From Gp6-AA40 sp050742535 (GTDB taxonomy: Bacteria; Acidobacteriota; Vicinamibacteria; Vicinamibacterales; UBA2999): a stretch of DNA of 14,177 nucleotides. Below the pieces are notes generated by a model. The model was not told where the DNA came from, did no database searches, and saw nothing but the letters and a program-made list of their open reading frames with translations. Position numbers and translations under genes: made by a program. The stretch is taken from positions 1 through 14,177 of the forward strand of contig JBOGIQ010000137.1 of the NCBI GenBank assembly GCA_050742535.1, written 5' to 3'. Positions 7,024-12,740 of this stretch are shown piece by piece (position 1 is the first letter of the stretch; each line of letters starts with the position of its first letter).

Positions 7024-7052
7024 TTGACATCATCCGTACCCACCTCCATAGT
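7024..7052 (+). promoter_or_regulatory. Sigma-70-like promoter for the plus-strand oxidoreductase operon
   Basis: TTGACA (7024-7029, perfect -35 consensus) is followed after 17 bases by CATAGT (7047-7052, 4 of 6 matches to -10). Transcription would start near 7059, leaving about 24 bases of leader with GGAGGAGG at 7070-7077 before GTG 7083. It lies in the 79-base gap between divergent genes. The minus-strand promoter for the MBL gene must overlap this region but is not clear by eye; TATAAG sits very close to its start codon. Confidence 0.6.
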
Positions 7053-7069
7053 TTCTTCCGACCGACCGC

Positions 7070-7077
7070 GGAGGAGG
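7070..7077 (+). promoter_or_regulatory. Strong ribosome binding site deciding the DUF6152 start
   Basis: GGAGGAGG lies 5 bases before GTG 7083, which is followed by a typical signal peptide (MKRISVVGALCVALAP). This fixes the start at 7083, although the frame stays open back to 6861 across the divergent promoter region. Confidence 0.75.
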
Positions 7078-7082
7078 TTTCC

Positions 7083-7505
7083 GTGAAACGAATCAGCGTT
7101 GTCGGCGCTCTCTGCGTCGCGCTCGCGCCTGCCGCAGTGAGCGCTCATCATTCATTTGCCGCCCAATACGACGCCACGAAGCAGGTCACGCTCCAGGGCA
7201 CCATCACGAAAGTCGAGTGGATGAACCCTCACGCCTACTTCTACATCGACGTCGCCGACGAGTCGGGAAAGGTCGTCAACTGGGCGGTTGAAGGCGGAGC
7301 GCCGAACGTCCTTTATCGCGAGGGGTGGAAGCCGACGTCGCTCAAAGCCGGCGACCGCGTGACCATCCTCGGCTCGCGCGCGAGGGACGGCTCGAACCTC
7401 GTCAACGCCCTGTCCTTCAAGCTGCCGGACGGCCGCTGCGTGTTTGCCGGAACGTCGGGACCGGGAGGCACCGGAACGCCGAACTGCACGGTGGGGAGGC
7501 GATGA
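7083..7505 (+). CDS. DUF6152-family exported protein, mature N-terminus predicted His-His
   Basis: This 140-residue protein has a clear signal peptide ending PAAVSA at residue 21. The predicted mature protein begins HHSFAAQYD, the DUF6152 hallmark. The rest is a small beta-rich domain with VTLQGTITKVEWMNPHAYFYI (NPH at 48-50), WAVEGGAPNVLYREGW and AGDRVTILGSRARDG. It resembles an OB-like or small beta-barrel fold. Two cysteines near the C-terminus (119 and 135) could form a disulfide. The function of the family is not established. His22 as a free N-terminus together with His23 and His50 could bind a metal such as copper; that is a hypothesis. It is the first gene of a four-gene operon and overlaps the next gene by ATGA. 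The start is GTG 7083, set by a strong Shine-Dalgarno. Confidence 0.85.
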   Translation: MKRISVVGALCVALAPAAVSAHHSFAAQYDATKQVTLQGTITKVEWMNPHAYFYIDVADESGKVVNWAVEGGAPNVLYREGWKPTSLKAGDRVTILGSRARDGSNLVNALSFKLPDGRCVFAGTSGPGGTGTPNCTVGRR

Positions 7506-8293
7506 CGGAGAAGGCAAGAGTCAAGAGGCAAAAGGCAAAAGACATTCTTTTGACCTTTGCCTTTTGCCTTTTGACTTACTCGATCACAGCCGCCCAGTGG
7601 CACGGGTACAAGACGCCAGGGATTCCGCGGCTGCCCGATGGTTCACCGAATCTCTCAGCGCCGGCCCCGAAGACGCCTGATGGCAAACCCGACCTCTCCG
7701 GCATCTGGCAGGCGTCGCGGGCGGTGTTCGATCTGGCGCAGGCGGTGAAGAAGGGCGAGACGGTTCCGTTCTCGGCGGAAGGCAAGCGGATTTTCTCCGA
7801 GCGGCGCGCCACGCAATCGAAGGACGACCCGAGCGCACGCTGCCTGCCGACGGGACTGCCGGTTCGCGCGCTGCTGCGGACGCCCTTCAAGATCATCCAG
7901 ACGCCGCCGGTCATGGCGATCCTCTACGAATCGCGTACCACATTCCGTCAGATTCTCACCGACGGCCGTCCGCTGCCGGACGTGGACTGGCCGGCGTGGA
8001 ACGGATTTTCGGTCGGCCGCTGGCAGGGCGATACCTTCGTTGCCGAAACCGCCGGATTCAACGGCAAGCCCTGGCTCGACCAGGCGGGATACCCGGCAAG
8101 TAACGCGCTGAAAATCACGGAGCGCTTCAGGCGGCGCGACTTCGGCCACATGGACATGGAAATGGTGATCGACGACCGGACGATGTACACCAAGCCGTGG
8201 TCGATCTTCGGCGAGTTCATCCTGCAGGCGGACACCGAGCTCATCGAATTCATCTGCGAGGAAAACGAGAAAGATTCGGCATTTCTAAAATGA
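7502..8293 (+). CDS. Secreted protein of unknown function, distant paralogue C
   Basis: This 263-residue protein starts at ATG 7502, overlapping the DUF6152 stop (ATGA). The N-terminus is basic (KARVKRQKAK) then hydrophobic (ILLTFAFCLLTYSITAA), a plausible signal peptide, but this part is encoded almost entirely by the long hairpin at 7519-7576. The next segment has TPDGKPDLSGIW, a motif common in exported acidobacterial proteins. The globular part keeps the order of motifs of paralogues A and B: DPSARCLPTG, TTFRQILTDGRPLP, GRWQGDTFVAETAGFN, WLDQAGYP, ITERFRRRDF, IDDRTMYTKPW, and DTELIEFICEEN at the end. It lacks the Gly/Arg-rich linker. Its place between DUF6152 and the oxidoreductase genes, with overlaps on both sides, argues for a shared function in the exported oxidation step. 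Activity is unknown. Confidence 0.8.
   Translation: MTEKARVKRQKAKDILLTFAFCLLTYSITAAQWHGYKTPGIPRLPDGSPNLSAPAPKTPDGKPDLSGIWQASRAVFDLAQAVKKGETVPFSAEGKRIFSERRATQSKDDPSARCLPTGLPVRALLRTPFKIIQTPPVMAILYESRTTFRQILTDGRPLPDVDWPAWNGFSVGRWQGDTFVAETAGFNGKPWLDQAGYPASNALKITERFRRRDFGHMDMEMVIDDRTMYTKPWSIFGEFILQADTELIEFICEENEKDSAFLK
7519..7576. repeat. Long hairpin inside the signal-peptide coding region
   Basis: Bases 7519-7539 pair with 7556-7576 as 21 contiguous pairs, including one G-U. The left arm is built of AGGCAAAAGGCAAAA and the right arm of its complement. The 16-base loop can itself form AAAAGA/TCTTTT. AT-rich and internally repetitive, it differs in composition from the surrounding GC-rich genes and looks like an inserted or expanded simple repeat. 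In mRNA it would fold 17 bases after the start codon of the gene at 7502. Confidence 0.8.
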
Positions 8294-8757
8294 ACATCAC
8301 ATTCACGCTGAACGGCACATCGCAGACGGTTGACGTCGTGCCCGAAATGCCGCTGCTCTGGGTGCTTCGCGACGTAGTCGGGCTGACAGGCACGAAGTTC
8401 GGCTGCGGGATGGCGCTGTGCGGTGCGTGCACGGTTCATCTTGACGGCCAGCCCGTACGCTCCTGCTCAACGCCGGTGAAGAGCGTCGCCGGCAAGCGAG
8501 TCGTCACGATCGAGGGGCTCTCGCCGAACGGCACGCATCCGGTGCAGCGCGCCTGGATGGAAGTGGACGTGCCGCAGTGCGGGTACTGCCAATCGGGTCA
8601 GGTGATGAGCGCCGCCGCGCTCCTCGCCCGCAAACCGAAGCCGACCGACGCGGACATCGACGAAGCGATGCGCGGGAATCTCTGCCGCTGCGGCACCTAT
8701 CAATCGGTCCGCGCCGCGGTGCAGCGCGCGGCGGAGCTGTCCGGAGGGCGGTCATGA
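8290..8757 (+). CDS. iorA: 2Fe-2S subunit of an isoquinoline 1-oxidoreductase-like molybdenum hydroxylase
   Basis: This 155-residue iron-sulfur subunit has a plant-type ferredoxin domain with Cys39, Cys44, Cys47 and Cys59 (CGMALCGACTVHLDG) for the first cluster. A helical domain follows with Cys97, Cys100, Cys132 and Cys134 (QCGYCQSGQ, NLCRCGTY) for the second. All eight ligands are present. It passes electrons from the molybdenum cofactor of the partner subunit to an external acceptor. It has no signal peptide. It is translated from an ATGA overlap with the previous gene and overlaps the Tat-signal-bearing large subunit the same way, so it is probably exported as a folded complex with it. 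The symbol reflects homology to IorA; substrate specificity is not shown. No FAD subunit is present, as in IorAB-type enzymes. Confidence 0.9.
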   Translation: MNITFTLNGTSQTVDVVPEMPLLWVLRDVVGLTGTKFGCGMALCGACTVHLDGQPVRSCSTPVKSVAGKRVVTIEGLSPNGTHPVQRAWMEVDVPQCGYCQSGQVMSAAALLARKPKPTDADIDEAMRGNLCRCGTYQSVRAAVQRAAELSGGRS

Positions 8758-10871
8758 GCACGCGTCGAGCGTTTCTGAAAACCAGCGCTGCGGCGACGGG
8801 CGGCCTCCTGATTGGCGTCTATTTTCCCGACGTCGTCGGCGAGGCGGTCCTCGACGCGCAGTTCGGCCCGCCGGGCGGCGGGGCGATCACTCCGCATGCG
8901 TTCATCCGCATTGGGACGGACGACCTCGTCACCTTGACCATTCATAAGCCGGACAACGGCCAGGGAACGGAAACCTCCATCGCGCAGATTCTTGCCGAAG
9001 AGCTCGACTGCGACTGGTCGCGCATCAGGACCGAATTCGCGCCGATCAACGCCGCGCTCTATGGCGGCGCGCTGCAGGGCACGTTCGGCAGCCTCGCGAT
9101 TCGCACGACCTACGATCCGATGCGCCGCACCGGCGCGGCCGCGCGCGACATGCTGATGCAGGCCGCGGCAGCGCGCTGGGGCATCGACAAGTCACAGTGC
9201 CGGACGGAGAACGGCGCCGTCATCAACACCGCGACGAACGCCCGCCTGTCGTACGGCAGCCTGGCGGAAGCAGCCGCGAAACTGCCGGTGCCGGCGAACG
9301 CCGCGCTGAAGGACCCGGCGCAGTTCAAGCTGATTGGCAAGCCGCTGCAGCGCGTCGACACGCCTGCGAAAGTCACCGGCAAGGCCACATTCGGCATCGA
9401 CGTGCGCCTGGCGGGAATGCTGTACGCCGTCGTGGCACGCAGCGCGGTCTTTGGCGGCAAGGTCGCCCGCTTCGATGGAACGAAGGCGAAGGCCGTTCCC
9501 GGCGTCACGCACGTCGTCGAGATTCCTCAGGGCATCGCCGTCGTCGCGTCGAATACATGGGCGGCGATGGAGGGGCGCCGCGCCCTGCAGATCGAGTGGG
9601 ATGAAGGGCCGAACGCGACGCTCACGGCGGCTGGCATCCGCGAGGCGCTGATCGGCCTGACGTCAAAGGCCGGCGGCGGCATGGCCGAACAGCACGGCGA
9701 CTTCGACAAGGCGCTCGCGGCCGCCGGGCAGCCGATCGAGGCGCTCTACGAGGCGCCGTATCTCGCGCATGCGCGGCTCGAGCCGCATGCGTGCGTCGCC
9801 AGAATCGCGGATGGGATCTGCGAGATCTGGACCGGCACGCAGATTCCCGGCCAGGCACACAGCACCGCCGTCCAGGCGTCGGGACTTCGGCCCGAGCAGG
9901 TCAAGGTGCACACGACGTACATGGGCGGCAGCTACGGCAGCCGTGGCGGCGGCGCGTTCGTCGCGGAAGCCGTGGAGGTCGCAAAAGCCGTCAAGTCACC
10001 GGTGAAGCTCACCTACTCCAGAGACGATGAACTGCAGCATGACCTGTATCGCCCGGCGTCCGCCGTGCGGTTCGTGGCCGCGCTCGATTCGGACGGCTGG
10101 CCCTCGGCGTGGTCCGCCCGCATCGCCTGCCCGACCTGGATGGCGCTGCGCAACGGCGTCGCCCGCGAGAGCGTCGAAGGCATCGCCGAGTACGACATCC
10201 CGAACGTGAAGGTCGAATACCATGACCCGAAGCTGCCGATTCCGACCGGCTATTGGCGATCGGTCGGCCTGTCGCAGAACACGTTTTTCGCGGAGAGCTT
10301 CGTGGACGAGCTCGCGGTGCGCGGCCGGAAGGATCCGGTCGAACTTCGCCGGCGTCTCTACGCGAAGTCGCCGCGCCTGCTTGGCGTACTGAACCTTGCC
10401 GCCGAGAAAGCGCGCTGGGGGACGCCGCTCCCGCAGGGACGCTTCCGTGGCATCGCCGCCGTCGCCGGCTTCGGCAGCTTCAACGCGCAGGTGGCCGAAG
10501 TGTCAATCGAGCAGGGGAAAGTGCGCGTCCATCGCGTCGTCTGTGCCGTCGATTGCGGGCGTGTGATCAATCCGACCGGCGTCATCCAGCAGGCGCAGGG
10601 CGCAATGGTCTACGGCCTGAGCGCCGCGCTGCGCGGCAACATCACGATCGATCGGGGCCGCGTGGCAGAGTCGAACTTCCACCAGTACGAACCGCTCCGG
10701 ATGCACGAGATGCCGGTCGTCGACGTGCACATCGTGCCGAGCACGGCGGCACCCGGTGGGATGGGCGAACTGACGACGCCGCCAATTGCCGCGGCGGTTG
10801 GAAACGCGATCTACGCAGCTACCGGTAAGAGGATTCGGCGGTTGCCCTTCAGTCTCGAGAAGTTCGCCTGA
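8754..10871 (+). CDS. iorB: Tat-exported molybdopterin subunit of an isoquinoline 1-oxidoreductase-like enzyme
   Basis: This 705-residue protein starts at ATG 8754, overlapping the iorA-like stop. The N-terminus, STRRAFLKTSAAATGG, is a Tat signal, so the cofactor is inserted before export. The xanthine-oxidase-type domains follow: NGQGTETSIAQILAEELDCDW, RVDTPAKVTGKATFGIDV (opening of the second domain), GGSYGSRGG (391-399, cofactor loop) and TGYWRSVG. The C-terminal GGMGELTTPP carries Glu672, the expected catalytic base. Members hydroxylate N-heteroaromatics such as isoquinoline, or oxidise aldehydes, and pass electrons to a cytochrome. The length is typical of IorB-like proteins. No cytochrome or cofactor-chaperone gene lies in the window. 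A frame extending upstream of 8754 overlaps iorA and is not used. A decayed relative of this C-terminus lies near 12690-12735. Confidence 0.9.
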   Translation: MSTRRAFLKTSAAATGGLLIGVYFPDVVGEAVLDAQFGPPGGGAITPHAFIRIGTDDLVTLTIHKPDNGQGTETSIAQILAEELDCDWSRIRTEFAPINAALYGGALQGTFGSLAIRTTYDPMRRTGAAARDMLMQAAAARWGIDKSQCRTENGAVINTATNARLSYGSLAEAAAKLPVPANAALKDPAQFKLIGKPLQRVDTPAKVTGKATFGIDVRLAGMLYAVVARSAVFGGKVARFDGTKAKAVPGVTHVVEIPQGIAVVASNTWAAMEGRRALQIEWDEGPNATLTAAGIREALIGLTSKAGGGMAEQHGDFDKALAAAGQPIEALYEAPYLAHARLEPHACVARIADGICEIWTGTQIPGQAHSTAVQASGLRPEQVKVHTTYMGGSYGSRGGGAFVAEAVEVAKAVKSPVKLTYSRDDELQHDLYRPASAVRFVAALDSDGWPSAWSARIACPTWMALRNGVARESVEGIAEYDIPNVKVEYHDPKLPIPTGYWRSVGLSQNTFFAESFVDELAVRGRKDPVELRRRLYAKSPRLLGVLNLAAEKARWGTPLPQGRFRGIAAVAGFGSFNAQVAEVSIEQGKVRVHRVVCAVDCGRVINPTGVIQQAQGAMVYGLSAALRGNITIDRGRVAESNFHQYEPLRMHEMPVVDVHIVPSTAAPGGMGELTTPPIAAAVGNAIYAATGKRIRRLPFSLEKFA

Positions 10872-10875
10872 CTCT

Positions 10876-10892
10876 CGCGGTCTTGAACCGCG
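10876..10892 (+). terminator. Short hairpin after the oxidoreductase operon
   Basis: CGCGGT and ACCGCG pair around a 5-base loop beginning 5 bases after the iorB-like stop, in the 64-base gap between converging genes. It is a 6-bp GC-rich stem without a T-run, so it is a weak terminator candidate. Confidence 0.35.
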
Positions 10893-10935
10893 TCAGTTCA
10901 CGACGTCGAACATGACTCGTGCAATCTCGAGATCT

Positions 10936-11781
10936 TCAATTCTTGGTCGGAGATTTCTCGATGGCGTCGACGACGAGGACTTCGAGAGCCACACGCCGCG
11001 GCGTCAGCACCAGCCCGGCACGGCGCAGCGACGTGGCGACCGCACCACCGGAGATATCGTTGGCGACCTGAAGCGGCTCTGGAGGGATCGCTACGCCCAT
11101 TGACGCACCATAGCGGACCGTCAGTATCCGCATGTTCGGTGAGGGCTCGAGTGCGATGTCGAAGTAGCCCGCCAAACCCGTGGCGTCGATTACGGGCCGG
11201 CCCACGAAGAGGCTGAGCGCCTCGGCGACCATTGCCATCGTCATCTTCCTGAATTCGAACCGCTTCGGGTCCAGTGTGTAGCTCGCTCCGCGCGGCAGCG
11301 ACACAAAAATGCCGGCGCCGCTGCCGTTCAAGGTCTGCGTGATCGGTTGATCGGCAGGATCCGCACCTGGCGCGGTCGCGTCCACTTTCAGCTGCGTCGC
11401 GTTCGCGGTCAGTTGGTATCCGGGCAACTCTCGTGTCTCTCGGTGGACCCGCAGCCCGAAGCGCTCCGCGAGCAGCGTTTGCAGCATTGCGGGCACCTGC
11501 GATCGCAGAGCGCCGGAAGGCAGGGTCGCGGCGATATCGAATCTCGCGGATGCCAGCCAGTCTGGCCCGACGATGCGGTCGGCGTTGATCTGGTAGGCGA
11601 GGGCAATGCAATCAGCGAGGGAGGCATACTCGAGGCGTATGCGGCCCGGTTCGATCCGGATACCGGTGACGAGTTCGCGCTGGGGCTGATCCAGCCGTGG
11701 GCGGATGGACGCCACCTCGAACTTGGCCGGCTGCTGCGCCAGCAGAACGCCCATGGCCAGAGCCACGAGGGCAACAGGCAT
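10936..11781 (-). CDS. TIGR03435-family protein
   Basis: This 281-residue protein has a hydrophobic N-terminus (MPVALVALAMGVLLAQ), probably a signal peptide though it lacks the usual basic residues. The mature part opens with KFEVASIRPR, the hallmark of TIGR03435. It continues through GRIRLEYASLADCIALAYQI, DRIVGPDWLASARFDIAAT, MLQTLLAERFGLRVHRETRELPGYQL and PVIDATGLAGYFDIALE. It ends in LRRAGLVLTPRRVALEVLVVDAIEKSPTKN. The family is found in many copies in Acidobacteria; its function is unknown. An in-frame stop lies three codons upstream of ATG 11781, so a longer N-terminus would need a frameshift. No Shine-Dalgarno precedes this ATG; initiation is uncertain. A palindrome at 11801-11821, about 20 bases upstream, may control it. 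It converges with the oxidoreductase operon. Confidence 0.85.
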   Translation of the reverse strand: MPVALVALAMGVLLAQQPAKFEVASIRPRLDQPQRELVTGIRIEPGRIRLEYASLADCIALAYQINADRIVGPDWLASARFDIAATLPSGALRSQVPAMLQTLLAERFGLRVHRETRELPGYQLTANATQLKVDATAPGADPADQPITQTLNGSGAGIFVSLPRGASYTLDPKRFEFRKMTMAMVAEALSLFVGRPVIDATGLAGYFDIALEPSPNMRILTVRYGASMGVAIPPEPLQVANDISGGAVATSLRRAGLVLTPRRVALEVLVVDAIEKSPTKN

Positions 11782-11794
11782 GGAGGAAGACTAC

Positions 11795-11821
11795 TGCAAA
11801 ATACTTTGCAACGCAAAGCAT
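11795..11821. promoter_or_regulatory. Overlapping TTTGC/GCAAA palindromes upstream of the TIGR03435 gene
   Basis: CTTTGC-AAC-GCAAAG (11804-11818) is a perfect 6-bp inverted repeat that extends to 9-bp arms (11801-11821) with one mismatch. The 5' half also pairs with an upstream TGCAAA (11795-11800) facing TTTGCA (11805-11810). Three half-sites with regular spacing suggest a transcription-factor operator located 13 to 40 bases before the ATG. The factor is unknown; PadR-type or BlaI-type repressors use palindromes of about this size. Confidence 0.5.
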
Positions 11822-11917
11822 ACTCGGTGGCTTCACAGGGCGTTGGTCTATAGGTGGGTGGTGCCGATGCTCAGAGCGCCCCCGAGCTGTGCTGGTCTGG
11901 CGACTGGCGGGTGGCAG

Positions 11918-12328
11918 TCAGTTGGTCAGTCCAAGGACCTCGAACCGGCCGTACTGTTGGAAATGATGGTCGAAGGTGAAGGCGCGTTTCACGCGCCGGG
12001 CGTCGAGCACGGCAAATGAAATCGCGTCGCAGAGCGTCCAGTCCTTATCCGCGTACTGCGCGATGATTGCCTTCGCGCTGCGCTCCTCGTCCGGGCTGGC
12101 AAGGACCACGGACAGGCCGCCGGCAAGCAGCCATTCACGGGCAATGGCACGGCCAAGCTTTCGCACGAGCAGGGCGTGCGTTTCAACCTCGATGTAGTTG
12201 GTGATAAAGGCAGGACGCTTCTCCGCGGCAATCCGGCGCGCAACGCGAACGGCGGCCAGATGATCGGCATCGTCCGCGTCGAGCAGCGCGAGGATCGCGC
12301 TCGAATCCCACAGGACGCTGCCGGTCAC
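11918..12328 (-). CDS. vapC: PIN-domain ribonuclease toxin
   Basis: This is a 136-residue single PIN domain. The acidic site is visible: Asp8 in LWDSSAILAL, Glu49 in YIEVETHALL (Glu47 nearby), Asp101 in LCDAISFAV and Asp120 in FTFDHHF. All are present, so RNase activity is likely. It starts with GTG 12328, overlapping the antitoxin TGA by four bases (GTGA on the minus strand), the same arrangement as the pair at 1385-2037. The two toxins show little similarity outside the active-site motifs, and their antitoxins belong to different DNA-binding families, so these look like independent acquisitions and not a local duplication. Confidence 0.85.
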   Translation of the reverse strand: MTGSVLWDSSAILALLDADDADHLAAVRVARRIAAEKRPAFITNYIEVETHALLVRKLGRAIAREWLLAGGLSVVLASPDEERSAKAIIAQYADKDWTLCDAISFAVLDARRVKRAFTFDHHFQQYGRFEVLGLTN

Positions 12329-12606
12329 TGGTCGAGAAGGGCGTGCTTGTCGCGCGCGCCTGGCAGCGCGCCGCCGCCTCGCCCGGCGCCAACCAGGCGA
12401 AAGATCGGGTGGTCGTCGGTCAGGGCGGGAATGGCTCGGCGATCGGCACGTGCGGCGACACGCGGTGCATAAACGAGCCGGCGGCCGCCCCGCCGCACCG
12501 TCTTGAGCTCGCCGCGTTGAATGCGTCTCCAGATCGTGGACCGCGAGACGCCGAGCCGGCGACCGGCCTGCTCCACGGTCAGCAGCCTGTCCATGTCCGC
12601 CATCAT
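12325..12606 (-). CDS. Antitoxin with excisionase-type helix-turn-helix
   Basis: This is a 93-residue protein. LLTVEQAGRRLGVSRSTIW then RIQRGELKTVRRGGRRLVY (about residues 8-46) is the MerR/Xis-type winged helix of the HTH_17 (excisionase family) group. The C-terminal half (PALTDDHPIFRLVGAGRGG and onward) is flexible and probably wraps the toxin. Similar HTH_17 antitoxins accompany PIN toxins. The start could be ATG 12606, 12603 or 12594; none has a strong Shine-Dalgarno. Direct repeats of GAGACGAT lie immediately upstream (12613-12637) and are the probable binding site for autoregulation. It is translationally coupled to the toxin by GTGA. Confidence 0.75.
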   Translation of the reverse strand: MMADMDRLLTVEQAGRRLGVSRSTIWRRIQRGELKTVRRGGRRLVYAPRVAARADRRAIPALTDDHPIFRLVGAGRGGGALPGARDKHALLDQ

Positions 12607-12612
12607 ATCACT

Positions 12613-12637
12613 ATCGTCTCATCGTCTCATTCGTCTC
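12613..12637 (-). repeat. Three direct 8-9-bp repeats upstream of the HTH antitoxin
   Basis: On the plus strand ATCGTCTC occurs twice back to back (12613-12620, 12621-12628), followed by ATTCGTCTC (12629-12637). They end 7 bases before the first possible antitoxin ATG on the minus strand. Iteron-like direct repeats suit a winged-helix Xis-type protein; simple microsatellite slippage is the alternative. Confidence 0.5.
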
Positions 12638-12639
12638 AC

Positions 12640-12740
12640 ATGGGCAACCGCGGCGGAACCCGCCCGCGAGGCGTGGAGGCAGATCGCTGCGGTGATCGGA
12701 GAGGGAATTCGCCGGCTACCGTTCAGCCTGGAGAAGCTCT
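12640..12740 (+). pseudogene. C-terminal stub of a second molybdopterin oxidoreductase
   Basis: A plus-strand frame here reads QIAAVIGEGIRRLPFSLEKLW. The ten residues IRRLPFSLEK match the C-terminus of the iorB-like protein (ending IRRLPFSLEKFA) exactly. Upstream residues align partly (IAAVIGEG against IYAATGKR). The codons differ at several third positions, so this is not a recent local copy but the tail of a diverged paralogue. No stop follows at the expected place: the frame runs on antisense to the histidine phosphatase gene. Nothing upstream resembles the rest of the enzyme. Confidence 0.5.

Noticed and set aside
6861..7082. Upstream extension of the DUF6152 frame
   Set aside because: A strong ribosome site and a signal peptide fix the start at GTG 7083; the extension runs through the divergent promoter and into the MBL gene.
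8577..8753. Upstream extension of the molybdopterin subunit frame
   Set aside because: It overlaps the conserved C-terminal half of the 2Fe-2S subunit; the Tat signal starts at 8754 with an ATGA overlap.
10924..10933. Palindrome ATCTCGAGAT between converging genes
   Set aside because: It is short, without a T-run or defined position relative to a promoter; likely chance.
1385..12606. The two toxin-antitoxin pairs as a local duplication
   Set aside because: The antitoxins belong to different DNA-binding families and the toxins share little beyond the PIN active-site motifs.
12613..12637. Direct repeats as a CRISPR array
   Set aside because: Units are 8-9 bases with no spacers and no cas genes nearby.
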